A DNA stretch of 11,122 nucleotides from Acidobacteriota bacterium (GCA_003222935.1 QHXL01000104.1:1-11122), one strand, 5' to 3'. Numbered from the stretch's first letter, positions 1 to 7,168 are shown. Notes: generated from the letters alone by a model not told the origin. Numbers and translations are program-made.

Positions 1-1
1 T

Positions 2-172
2 TCCGTTCCTGAACTCCTGACTCCACAAGAGGCGAAAGCGGTTCCCAGACGCCGTCGGCTATTACTCGCCGCTGGAGTGGTGGTTACGGTTGTGAGTATT
101 CCCGTTCTCGCCCTGGCATTAAAGATGACTCACGTTTTTGAACTCCTGAGCCAGACATCAGGACGCTCCTAG
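2..172 (+). CDS. C-terminal end of probable polysaccharide chain-length determinant (Wzz/GNVR type), 5' partial
   Basis: Open from the left edge to a TAG at 170-172, giving the last 56 residues of a protein. The visible part starts SVPELLTPQEAK, continues through a cluster of four arginines, then a hydrophobic membrane segment (about residues 20-41) and a short tail ending SQTSGRS. A proline/charged stretch, an Arg cluster and a terminal membrane helix is the way many GumC/Wzz-type chain-length determinants of PEP-CTERM-associated loci end. The following gene is the ATPase that usually accompanies such a protein. Under the positive-inside rule the arginines should lie in the cytoplasm. No catalytic or domain-defining region is visible, so the assignment rests mainly on context; another membrane protein of the same cluster is possible. 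Confidence 0.5.
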   Translation, partial: SVPELLTPQEAKAVPRRRRLLLAAGVVVTVVSIPVLALALKMTHVFELLSQTSGRS

Positions 173-204
173 AGATAGTTCGTTCGAACTGGAGGGTTAT
201 TAGA

Positions 205-1158
205 GTGTACGCAGAATTCTACGGGCTTAAAGAGCTACCTTTCGCGCTGACGCCGGATCCGCGCTTCATTTACTTCACTCCCTCGCACACCGAGGTGATG
301 GCCAACTTGCACTACGGAATCGAGAGTGGCAAGGGTCTGGTGGTGGTAACGGGTGAAGTCGGAACCGGTAAGACCACGATCTTGCGTTGGATGATGCAAC
401 GACTCGACCGCACTGTGCTGGTAGCCTACGTATTCAATCCCCGTCTATCGGTGGCGGAGTTTTACCAGCATGTGGCAACACTGCTCGATGTCCAGAAGTG
501 GGAAACTAAGTCCGAGCTTCTAATCGAACTTGGTCGTGCGCTTGAATCACGTCACTCGCGCGGGCTGCGAACGGTGTTGATTATCGACGAAGCCCAGGGC
601 TTGTCTCCCCATGTTTTGGAAGAGATCAGACTCCTATCAAACTTCGAGTCAGACACGGCAAAGCAGTTACAGATTGTGCTAACAGGTCAGCCTGAACTTC
701 GCGACGTTCTCAACAATCCAGATCTGCGACAGTTGAAGCAGCGCGTTGCCCTACGTTGTGTCATCAAGGCTTTGCCAAATGTAGAGGAGACGGATCGCTA
801 CATCACTTCTCGTTTACTCGTAGCCGGCGCCGTACGTACGGATGTTTTTTCACCAGGCGCCATCGACTACATATTCCGCTGCTCCGAAGGAATTCCGCGC
901 AACATCAACAATCTTTGTGACAACGCACTGCTCGCCGCCTATGCGGCCGGTGAAACAACCATTAGTCGAGCTGTTATCGAAGACATCGCAGACACGTTCG
1001 ACATGTTGCCGCGTTCGGATCGTGGAATGCAGGCCGGTGAAGAAAGAGAAGCACCGGCGCGAATTTTTTCCTCGGCTGGTCGTGCGGAATTATGGTCAGC
1101 CGCAGCTGTTGAAAAGGACACCGATTCTGTACCGCCGGTCCCTGTAGAACAGGCCTAG
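205..1158 (+). CDS. ExeA-like AAA+ ATPase of PEP-CTERM/XrtA polysaccharide loci
   Basis: A 317-residue cytoplasmic P-loop ATPase. The N-terminus MYAEFYGLKELPFALTPDPR is the signature opening of ExeA/GspA-like secretion ATPases, in particular the subfamily in PEP-CTERM (exosortase) polysaccharide loci. Walker A is GEVGTGKT (residues 50-57), Walker B is VLIIDEAQ (about 124-131), and a sensor-like segment VLTGQPEL lies near 157-164. An arginine-containing RNINNLCDNALL motif follows in the C-terminal AAA lid. The last 40 or so residues are acidic, Ala/Pro-rich and probably disordered. The start is GTG at 205, with GGAGG at 191-195 nine bases upstream; length fits the family. It lacks the membrane segment and peptidoglycan-binding domain of full ExeA. 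The family is taken to energise or regulate envelope export, but its exact substrate is unknown. It lies 32 bases after the upstream gene, so co-transcription is likely. Confidence 0.88.
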   Translation: MYAEFYGLKELPFALTPDPRFIYFTPSHTEVMANLHYGIESGKGLVVVTGEVGTGKTTILRWMMQRLDRTVLVAYVFNPRLSVAEFYQHVATLLDVQKWETKSELLIELGRALESRHSRGLRTVLIIDEAQGLSPHVLEEIRLLSNFESDTAKQLQIVLTGQPELRDVLNNPDLRQLKQRVALRCVIKALPNVEETDRYITSRLLVAGAVRTDVFSPGAIDYIFRCSEGIPRNINNLCDNALLAAYAAGETTISRAVIEDIADTFDMLPRSDRGMQAGEEREAPARIFSSAGRAELWSAAAVEKDTDSVPPVPVEQA

Positions 1159-1174
1159 GGAAATAGATCTTGAT

Positions 1175-1205
1175 ACCTGGAACGACTTCTAGTTTTTTTC
1201 CAGGT
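1175..1205 (+). promoter_or_regulatory. Stem-loop 1 in leader of tyrosine-kinase gene
   Basis: A perfect 8-bp inverted repeat, ACCTGGAA (1175-1182) and TTCCAGGT (1198-1205), encloses a 15-base loop. A seven-T run (1193-1199) falls in the loop and the start of the right arm, not after the stem, so this is not a standard intrinsic terminator. It sits in the only long spacer (102 bases) of the polysaccharide cluster. It may be an RNA structure that modulates readthrough or stability, or an operator-like site; its function is inferred. Confidence 0.35.
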
Positions 1206-1216
1206 TCAAAGTCAAT

Positions 1217-1241
1217 GCTCAGTTGCAGCTTGTAACTGAGC
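1217..1241 (+). promoter_or_regulatory. Stem-loop 2 just upstream of tyrosine-kinase ribosome binding site
   Basis: A perfect 8-bp inverted repeat, GCTCAGTT (1217-1224) and AACTGAGC (1234-1241), encloses a 9-base loop. It ends seven bases before the GAGGTG ribosome-binding site (1249-1254) of the gene starting at 1261. With the stem-loop at 1175-1205 it makes the leader unusually structured for this cluster. No T-run follows, so it is not a terminator. A role in translation initiation or RNA stability is possible but unproven. Confidence 0.35.
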
Positions 1242-1260
1242 CGTTTGTGAGGTGAATTGA

Positions 1261-2073
1261 ATGGGAAGAGTCTTTGATGCCCTAAGACGGCAAAGCGCCA
1301 CCGAAAAGACTGGCGCGCCGAAACATGAGTCAAGAAGTTCAGAGCGCCGTAACGAAAGTCCCAGTGTTTCTGGGCTACCTTCGTCGAGACAGATCGAGGA
1401 ACAGCTATTTAGTGGTTCGTCGATCATTAACGTCTCTCCTGAAACGGCGCGAAGTTCAGCGTCCACTGCGCACACTGCGGATGTACCCGACGGGTCGGCA
1501 CTCTCCGGCGGAATAGCTTCGCGTGATGCTGGGGCAACTTTGGACGCTGCAGGGTCGGCGCGCGTTGGGGGATTTGTCACTTACGACATTTCTCCCGCGC
1601 GCGTCGAGCCTCATTTTGTTGCCATCAGTCAGCCTCGTTCAGCTTATTGCGAACAATTTCGTTCGCTGCGAACGAGAATTCTCCAGGCAGGTGAACGACT
1701 GCAAACGCGCGCAATCGTGATTACCAGTGCGGGGATTGCTGAAGGCAAAACTTTGACAGCTTTAAACCTCGCCTGGTTACTCGCTCAGACCGAGGGTGTG
1801 CGCTGTCTGATCATCGATAGCGACCTGCGACAGCCGTGTGCAACAGACTATCTCGGAATCGATGCACCGGTTGGTCTATCGGAAGTATTAGGTGGCCAGA
1901 TTCGACTCGAGGACGCGATCGTTCGACTCGATCCTGCGGGACTTTACTTGTTACCCGGCGGAAAGGCGCGCGACGACGTGGCGGAGTTACTCTCTGGCCC
2001 AACCTACGCTCGAATACTGACCGATGTGCGTCGAATGTTTGACTACATATTTTTACTGACGCAAGCGTGCTGA
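1261..2073 (+). CDS. BY-kinase (CpsD/CapB/Wzc-like tyrosine autokinase), N-terminal part, frameshifted before Walker B
   Basis: Cytoplasmic bacterial tyrosine kinase that would pair with the chain-length determinant and control polysaccharide polymerisation by cyclic autophosphorylation. The protein opens MGRVFDALRR, followed by a Ser/Ala-rich, probably disordered region to about residue 115. The kinase core then shows EQFRSLR (131-137, the oligomerisation motif), Walker A SAGIAEGKT (156-164) and Walker A' CLIIDSDLR (182-190). The frame reaches FDYIFL (260-265) and then reads five unrelated residues to a TGA at 2071-2073. In relatives this position carries Walker B with a D-x-P-P motif, which is absent here in every frame. 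The rest of the kinase continues in the -1 frame to 2327. The whole gene, 1261-2327, is therefore best read as a pseudogene or split gene. The start is supported by GAGGTG at 1249-1254. A sequencing or assembly error cannot be excluded. Confidence 0.82.
   Translation: MGRVFDALRRQSATEKTGAPKHESRSSERRNESPSVSGLPSSRQIEEQLFSGSSIINVSPETARSSASTAHTADVPDGSALSGGIASRDAGATLDAAGSARVGGFVTYDISPARVEPHFVAISQPRSAYCEQFRSLRTRILQAGERLQTRAIVITSAGIAEGKTLTALNLAWLLAQTEGVRCLIIDSDLRQPCATDYLGIDAPVGLSEVLGGQIRLEDAIVRLDPAGLYLLPGGKARDDVAELLSGPTYARILTDVRRMFDYIFLLTQAC
2050..2055 (+). other. Frameshift/deletion junction in the BY-kinase gene (T5A tract)
   Basis: The codons ATA TTT TTA at 2047-2055 encode the end of FDYIFL. The next matching family sequence, TDASVLMNR, is read one base back (ACT from 2055). 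The DxPP segment expected between them is missing. A TTTTTA tract exactly at the junction is what a deletion between two TTTTTA copies would leave. Given typical family spacing, the lost piece would be about 25 bases; that size is inferred, not seen. Confidence 0.6.
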
Positions 2074-2327
2074 TGAATCGAGCTGATGGAGCGCTGCTGG
2101 TTGTTCGCGCCGGTAAAACCCGATACAGCATTATCGACAAGCTGCTTGAACACGTACCCAAAGACCGCATGATGGGTGTGGTTCTTAACCGCGCAGAAGA
2201 ACAGCCCGACTCAACGTCGTACTATTACCAGCATCGTTACTACAACCGGGAACGGGCTCTTAGCGAGGCGAAATCAAAACAGATAGCTGCCGAACAGAAG
2301 GAAGAGGAGGTCGCGGTAGTTAATTGA
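2073..2327 (+). pseudogene. Detached C-terminal part of BY-kinase with tyrosine cluster
   Basis: This frame carries the natural C-terminus of the kinase that starts at 1261. It reads MNRADGALLVVRAGKTRYS, then a helix and the strand MMGVVLNRAE, then a tyrosine cluster (YYYQHRYY) and a charged tail rich in Glu/Lys/Gln. The Tyr cluster is the usual autophosphorylation site of BY-kinases. The homologous frame is already open from TDASVL at 2055. ATG at 2073 is chosen because it overlaps the upstream stop (TGATG, 2071-2075), an arrangement that allows coupled re-initiation; GTG at 2067 is also possible. No ribosome-binding site of its own is visible. Alone, the 84-residue fragment has no nucleotide-binding motif and cannot be a kinase. 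It overlaps the next gene by four bases. Confidence 0.7.
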
Positions 2328-3712
2328 GAGCCGTACGTCTCAATGGACGAACAGTTCTACTATTGATCGCCGAGGCTTCTTTGGTCTACGGCGCGATAAT
2401 CGGCGCTGTCTATCTTCGGGTTGGTTTTGAGGACGCTGCCTTCGAGCTGATCGACAAGAATGGTTATTGGAAGGCCGGCGCCGTAACGTTCTTCTGTCTG
2501 TCGACCTTTTACCTCTTCGATCTTTACGACTTTGTCGTGATGCACGACCGGCGGGAGTTGGTCTTGCGTCTGATTCAAGCGTTGGGTCTTGCGTGGATAG
2601 CGCTGGCGCTTGCTTTCTATGCTTTTCCTGCGCTGATGTTGGGTCGCAGCATCGCACTCATAGCCCTGCCACTCGCACTCACGTTGATGGTCGGATGGCG
2701 AGTCTCAATTCATTGGTTCCTGGGCCACCCTGGGATAGGCGAACGTATCTTAATAGTCGGATCTGGAAATCTAGCTGTAGAAGTAGCGCGTGAAGTCCTA
2801 ACCCGGCCTGACGCCGGTTATCGCATTATCGGGTTTGTTGGCACCGATTCAGATTTGTTGGGGAAGAGTTTGATAAATCCTCGGGTAATCGGGCTAACGG
2901 AACAACTCGGCGAGATCGTAAAACGCGAAAATATCGATCGCATTGTTGTCGCTATGGGAGAACGAAGAGGTCAACTGCCGACCGACGGCTTGCTTCGCTT
3001 GAGTTTGGCGGGCGATGTCTCGATTGAAGAAGGAGCGTCCTTCTACGAGCGGGTTACGGGACGCGTGTCGTTGAATATGATGCGGCCTTCATGGCTGATC
3101 TTTAGCAGCAGGGGTCGTCAGGCCAGGTTAGCAACCGTTTCGCGGAATGTGGTCCACTGGCTGGTCGCTCTGCTGGGTTTTACCCTCTCGTTACCCATCA
3201 TGCTTCTGACTGCAATTCTCATCAAATTGGAATCGAAAGGCCCGGTTTTTTATAAACAGGAACGTGTTGGCAAGAACGGGCGCGCTTTCGTTTTGACCAA
3301 GTTTCGCTCAATGAACGTTGATGCTGAAAAGTCGGGTCCAGTCTGGGCGAGCAAAGGCGACGACCGTACTACCCGCGTCGGTCGTGTCATTCGTAAAGTC
3401 CGGATCGACGAGATACCGCAGTTTTGGAATATTCTTCTGGGCCAAATGAGCTTTGTTGGGCCACGTCCCGAGCGTCCACATTTTGTCGCTCAACTTGCCG
3501 AAGAGATTCCGTACTACGAACAACGACATCTAATAGCGCCCGGCTTAACAGGTTGGGCACAGATAAAATATCCGTATGGAGCTTCTATTGAAGATGCGCG
3601 TCAGAAGCTTCAGTACGACCTTTTCTACATTAAGAACTACAGCCTGGTTCTCGACGCCATCATCATGTTTGAAACGATCAAGATTATTTTGTTTGGCCGT
3701 GGTGCTCAGTAA
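2324..3712 (+). CDS. Initiating polyprenyl-phosphate sugar-1-phosphate transferase (WcaJ/WbaP/EpsB-like)
   Basis: Inner-membrane enzyme that starts exopolysaccharide repeat-unit synthesis by moving a sugar-1-phosphate from a nucleotide sugar to undecaprenyl phosphate. About four N-terminal membrane helices (roughly residues 10-31, 49-72, 85-105, 109-128) precede a Rossmann-like domain with RILIVGSGNLAVEVA (141-155). A further hydrophobic segment (277-300) leads into the bacterial sugar transferase domain. That domain carries KFRSM (326-330), the catalytic Asp-Glu of IDEIPQFWN (D362, E363), GPRPE (379-383) and PGLTGWAQ (406-413). At 462 residues it matches the full-length family, including the PEP-CTERM-locus group. 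The start is TTG at 2324, overlapping the upstream TGA in a TTGA quartet, with GGAGG at 2306-2310; this suggests translational coupling. The sugar transferred cannot be deduced. Confidence 0.94.
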   Translation: MRAVRLNGRTVLLLIAEASLVYGAIIGAVYLRVGFEDAAFELIDKNGYWKAGAVTFFCLSTFYLFDLYDFVVMHDRRELVLRLIQALGLAWIALALAFYAFPALMLGRSIALIALPLALTLMVGWRVSIHWFLGHPGIGERILIVGSGNLAVEVAREVLTRPDAGYRIIGFVGTDSDLLGKSLINPRVIGLTEQLGEIVKRENIDRIVVAMGERRGQLPTDGLLRLSLAGDVSIEEGASFYERVTGRVSLNMMRPSWLIFSSRGRQARLATVSRNVVHWLVALLGFTLSLPIMLLTAILIKLESKGPVFYKQERVGKNGRAFVLTKFRSMNVDAEKSGPVWASKGDDRTTRVGRVIRKVRIDEIPQFWNILLGQMSFVGPRPERPHFVAQLAEEIPYYEQRHLIAPGLTGWAQIKYPYGASIEDARQKLQYDLFYIKNYSLVLDAIIMFETIKIILFGRGAQ

Positions 3713-3730
3713 GTACTCTGGAGGTTTGAA

Positions 3731-4585
3731 ATGAAGACGAACAATCGCGTTGCCCTGATGCTGACAGTCCTTTTGACAGCTTCCGCGTTGGGAGTGGTCG
3801 GACAACAACCAACCGATCCTCAGAAAACGAGGCAACGAACAACAACATCCCCGACCCAGGATAAAAAGACTAAGCCTCAAACTTCCCCTACCGGCGAAAG
3901 GCTCGAACCGGATGAAGCCAAGGGCACTCCGTCTGATGTGCCTCAGGAAGTCCAGGCCAATCGAATCGAGCAAGTGTCTGAAGAAGCCGCTGTGGTTCCT
4001 TACTACAACAACTTTTTCAATACCTACCGCCTTGGACCGGAGGACGTAATCTCCGTTGTCGTCTTCAATCAAGACCGTTATTCAAAAGGTGGGATCATCA
4101 TTCCCCCAAGTGGTCGCATTTCGCTTTCCTTGATACCTGGAGGAGTGTTTGTAAACGGCAAGACGACCGATGAAGTCGAGGAGATTATCAAGAAGCGTTA
4201 CGACGAATACATCATCGATCCCCAGGTGACCGTGTCCCTCGATAAGGCTGCTTCCTATCGCTACAGCATCATGGGTGATGTCGGCCAACCCGGCATTCGA
4301 CTAATGAGTAGACGCATGACGGTTACCGAGGCGATTGCTGAAGCGGGTGGTGTTTTGCCAACCGGCGATAAGAGCAAAGTATTTGTTTTGCGTCGTCAGG
4401 AAACCGGCATGCTGGCAATGATTCCGGTGAACGTCTCAATGATCTACAAAGGCAGGGCGCCGGACACAACCTACCTGGTGCCAGGCGATCAAATCTTTGT
4501 GCCAGGCAACAAGTGGAAGTCGTTCCAGAAGTGGACGGGTCTAATTCAGACTTTAAGCTTCGCGCGAATCTTTACGGGACTCTGA
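3731..4585 (+). CDS. Periplasmic/outer-membrane polysaccharide export protein (Wza-like, Poly_export + SLBB)
   Basis: Probable exit component of the polysaccharide secretion machine. A signal peptide (about residues 1-24, MKTNNR then a hydrophobic core ending in GVVGQ) is followed by a Pro/Thr/Lys-rich linker to about residue 95. The Poly_export domain starts at TYRLGPEDVISVVVFNQD (98-115) and runs to about 170; a SLBB domain starts around 176 (YRYSIMGDVGQPG) and runs through the segment ending in VPGDQIFVPGN (250-260). The last 20 residues may form an amphipathic helix, comparable in position to the Wza membrane helix. Unlike Wza there is no cysteine anywhere, so it cannot be a lipoprotein. 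The length of 284 residues is shorter than Wza, suggesting a single SLBB domain. GGAGGT at 3720-3725 supports the ATG at 3731. It follows the transferase by 18 bases. Confidence 0.92.
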   Translation: MKTNNRVALMLTVLLTASALGVVGQQPTDPQKTRQRTTTSPTQDKKTKPQTSPTGERLEPDEAKGTPSDVPQEVQANRIEQVSEEAAVVPYYNNFFNTYRLGPEDVISVVVFNQDRYSKGGIIIPPSGRISLSLIPGGVFVNGKTTDEVEEIIKKRYDEYIIDPQVTVSLDKAASYRYSIMGDVGQPGIRLMSRRMTVTEAIAEAGGVLPTGDKSKVFVLRRQETGMLAMIPVNVSMIYKGRAPDTTYLVPGDQIFVPGNKWKSFQKWTGLIQTLSFARIFTGL

Positions 4586-4607
4586 TAGCCCGTTGGTGTT
4601 TCGAACG

Positions 4608-5648
4608 ATGAGCCCAACAGGCCACTCCAAGTTAACTAAGCGTCAGCTCATGCCCCTGGCAGTGAGTCTGTTGGTTCTCGCTTGCGTTGTTCCTACCGTT
4701 GCTCAGTCGGGTGTCTGGTCTCGACAAAGGACCGGCAGCCTGTCCTGGCTACACTCAGTTTTCTTCCTCGATCAAAACCGCGGCTGGGCCATAGGCAGTA
4801 AAGGAACTTTGCTTAATACCGCCGACGGTGGAAAGACCTGGCAACTGAAGTCGGCATCGACAACGGATGTCTTGCGCGACATCTTCTTCGTCGATGAAAA
4901 CAATGGATGGTTAGTTTGTGAAGTTAATGTCTACGACTTGAAAACCAAGGATCAGCCGCGCGCTTACCTGATGCGAACGACAGACGCTGGTGAGCAATGG
5001 GAACGCGTTGAAATCAAAGGCGTTGATGTCGATGCTCGACTTGTTCGCGCAGTTTTTAGTCGAGGTGGCCGAGGTTGGGCCTTTGGGGAAGCAGGTGCCA
5101 TCTTCGCCACGCGAGATGGAGGTTCAAACTGGACTCGGCTCCAATCGCCGACGCGTCACCTTTTGTTGGGAGGAGTTTTCATCGACGAGGATCGAGGCTG
5201 GCTGGTTGGAGCGGGCACTACGATCATTCAAACATCTGATGGCGGTGACACCTGGCGCCTCTCGCGACTTACTAATGCCGGACCAACGGCGATTCGCTTT
5301 GGCGCTACTTCATTTGTTGATAATCGATTGGGATGGGCTGTTGGCAGCGGCGGCGTCGTTTATCGAACCATCAATGGTGGACGAACCTGGTTGCCACAGA
5401 CCTCGGGAGTCGACGTAGATTTGTACGATGTGAAATTTCTCGATGCCCTCGAAGGTTGGGCTGTCGGCGCCGAAGGCACAATTATCTACACCAACGATGG
5501 GGGCCTTCATTGGACCACCGAACGAAGTGGGACTCCGCATCCTCTCGAGCGGATCTTTTTTGCCGATCGAACTCATGGATGGGCAGTCGGATTTGGCGGA
5601 ACGGTTGTCAATTACGTTCGCTCAGAAGCGCCAAGGATGAGCAGATAA
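4608..5648 (+). CDS. Secreted YCF48/Asp-box beta-propeller protein
   Basis: A 346-residue protein with an N-terminal signal sequence (hydrophobic core about residues 14-30, likely cleavage after PTVA) and then seven repeats covering almost all the rest. Each repeat shows GWAVG- or GWLVG-like strands followed by an Asp-box of type T-x-D-G-G-x-x-W. Examples are TADGGKTW (71-78), TTDAGEQW (124-131), TRDGGSNW (168-175), TSDGGDTW (209-216), TINGGRTW (254-261) and TNDGGLHW (295-302); the seventh has GWAVGFGG but lacks the Asp-box. Seven repeats fit one closed propeller of the YCF48/HCF136 family, known as a photosystem II assembly factor in phototrophs. Here a scaffold or binding role in the envelope is more likely. 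VLAC (23-26) is a weak lipobox alternative. ATG at 4608 is preferred over TTG at 4593; neither has a clear ribosome-binding site. Confidence 0.85.
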   Translation: MSPTGHSKLTKRQLMPLAVSLLVLACVVPTVAQSGVWSRQRTGSLSWLHSVFFLDQNRGWAIGSKGTLLNTADGGKTWQLKSASTTDVLRDIFFVDENNGWLVCEVNVYDLKTKDQPRAYLMRTTDAGEQWERVEIKGVDVDARLVRAVFSRGGRGWAFGEAGAIFATRDGGSNWTRLQSPTRHLLLGGVFIDEDRGWLVGAGTTIIQTSDGGDTWRLSRLTNAGPTAIRFGATSFVDNRLGWAVGSGGVVYRTINGGRTWLPQTSGVDVDLYDVKFLDALEGWAVGAEGTIIYTNDGGLHWTTERSGTPHPLERIFFADRTHGWAVGFGGTVVNYVRSEAPRMSR

Positions 5649-5679
5649 AGGTTGGTACGCTGAAGAATTTGATTTAACC

Positions 5680-5684
5680 AGAGG
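5680..5684 (+). promoter_or_regulatory. Ribosome binding site deciding the TPR gene start
   Basis: AGAGG ends six bases before ATG at 5691. The in-frame TTG at 5685 directly abuts this motif and is too close to be used, so 5691 is the better start. Confidence 0.6.
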
Positions 5685-5690
5685 TTGAGC

Positions 5691-7160
5691 ATGAAGAAAA
5701 ACGTCGTCTTAATTGGGCTGCTGATTTGCGCAGCCGTTTTTGTTTGTCCTTCCAACGCTCAAACTCCTCAACCAAAGCCCTCCCCAAACAAAACACCAGA
5801 GTCTGCCGAGGAGTCACGTACGCGTCGAGCCTCTCCGACACCAGTTACTCCAAATACCGGATCCGAAGAGATACCGTTGAAAATAGGGAAACCTGAGGAG
5901 ACAGTTGCTACTGCAGAGCAGGAACCGAAAGCACCAGCAGCGGCGGCCCCTGAGAAACCCTTCGCTACTGAAGGGCCGAAACCCACAGCCGATCCTGTCA
6001 AGACTCTCCGTGATCAAATCGATGCCGCTCTTACCGAAGCCGAACGAATGCAACTGCGCTTGAAATTGGTTGAGGAGTTCTTAACTACTGACAAGAAGGC
6101 GGAAGCACTTAGTGAGTTGCGCTCGATCACAAACACCGACGTTTTCTATCCTCCAGGTTTCTACAACGCCGGGAATGCGCTAGCGAGACTAGGGGAATCT
6201 GAAGGCTCCATTGACGCTTACCGTAAAGCGATCGAGCAACGAAAAGGAAACTACTCACGCGCCTTCAACAACCTCGGTGTCGTGCTTTTACGCCTGGGCC
6301 GCTGGGATGAGTCGTACGACGCTTTAACGTCGGCTTTGAAGCTTGAAAACTTTACCTACCCGGAAGCAAGTTATAACCTGGGTCGCCTTTATGCGGCCCG
6401 CGGGCAGTCGGATCTTGCAGTGCGCGAATGGCGACGAGTCCTCGCTATGAGTCCCGAACATGCCGGAGCAAAGGATGCGCTGATGCGTGTGCCGGGCGCG
6501 GACAGAATTGTTATTGGGCCGACGACTTCTGCTCGTTCAAACGAGACACGTGCTGCAACTCCAACCCCGGTAATCACAACCGCCTCTGACAAGCCTTCCA
6601 CGCTTAAGTCTTCCCCGCCAAGTGGACAAAACACGCAGCCAACGTTAAGACTCGATCAGGCCAGTTACGATTTCTTACAACAAGCTCGCACTTCACTTGA
6701 ACGCGGCGACGCACTGGTTGCAATCGACAACTACAAGCGGTTGATCAACAGGCAAGGTGGTTACTTCCCGCCTGCAAATCTTGAATTGAGTTTTGCTTAT
6801 CTCAGTTTGAAGAGGTACGACGAAGCACTGACCAATTTGCTTTTGGTTAGCAACAGGGATGGCGCCCGTTATCCAATCAGTTATTTCCACCTGGCTCGCG
6901 TTTATGAACTTCAGGGCAATCTTCCGCAAGCACAACAGGCATTTTCGAAAGCCGTGAAGGCATTTGGAATGGACAACCCTCAGTTTCTCCTGGACGTGAG
7001 CCGAGTGCTTGAGAAGCAGGGAGACTACAAATCCGCACTCGCTGCAATGGAAACTTACGCCGGTATGATGAAACAACAAGGCCTTGATTCTTCATCGACA
7101 GAGGAGCGCCTGACTGCTCTTCGGCAAAAAGTTGCAACTGCGCCTGCGCCGAAGAACTAG
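5691..7160 (+). CDS. Secreted tetratricopeptide-repeat (TPR) protein with Pro-rich linkers
   Basis: A 489-residue protein, probably periplasmic. The signal peptide is MKKNVVLIGLLICAAVFVCP with likely cleavage after SNA (residue 23); its cysteines do not sit in a good lipobox. A Pro/Ala/Glu-rich low-complexity region (24-100) and a short helical segment follow. The first TPR block (about 155-260) includes FYNAGNALARLGESEGSIDA, AFNNLGVVLLRLGRWDES and ASYNLGRLYAARGQSDLA. A second Ser/Thr/Pro linker (265-320) separates it from another TPR block (about 325-465) with LELSFAYLSLKRYDEALTNL and SYFHLARVYELQGNLPQAQQ. TPR arrays mediate protein-protein contacts, so an assembly or scaffolding role for the export apparatus is inferred. 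It lies 42 bases after the propeller gene and ends only 8 bases from the convergent lysS. No enzymatic motif is visible. Confidence 0.82.
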   Translation: MKKNVVLIGLLICAAVFVCPSNAQTPQPKPSPNKTPESAEESRTRRASPTPVTPNTGSEEIPLKIGKPEETVATAEQEPKAPAAAAPEKPFATEGPKPTADPVKTLRDQIDAALTEAERMQLRLKLVEEFLTTDKKAEALSELRSITNTDVFYPPGFYNAGNALARLGESEGSIDAYRKAIEQRKGNYSRAFNNLGVVLLRLGRWDESYDALTSALKLENFTYPEASYNLGRLYAARGQSDLAVREWRRVLAMSPEHAGAKDALMRVPGADRIVIGPTTSARSNETRAATPTPVITTASDKPSTLKSSPPSGQNTQPTLRLDQASYDFLQQARTSLERGDALVAIDNYKRLINRQGGYFPPANLELSFAYLSLKRYDEALTNLLLVSNRDGARYPISYFHLARVYELQGNLPQAQQAFSKAVKAFGMDNPQFLLDVSRVLEKQGDYKSALAAMETYAGMMKQQGLDSSSTEERLTALRQKVATAPAPKN

Positions 7161-7168
7161 GCTCTCGT

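Noticed and set aside
1169..4141. A 13-base exact repeat (CTTGATACCTGGA) at 1169-1181 and 4129-4141
   Set aside because: One shared 13-mer is about what chance gives in an 11-kb window, and the second copy lies inside the conserved coding sequence of the export protein.
4574..4593. A short hairpin, ACGGG/CCCGT, across the stop codon of the export gene, considered as a terminator
   Set aside because: The stem has only five pairs, the loop is ten bases and no T-run follows, so it is not a credible terminator; the next gene starts 22 bases after the stop.
7161..7168. A bidirectional terminator between the TPR gene and lysS
   Set aside because: The gap is only eight bases and no inverted repeat is visible around it.
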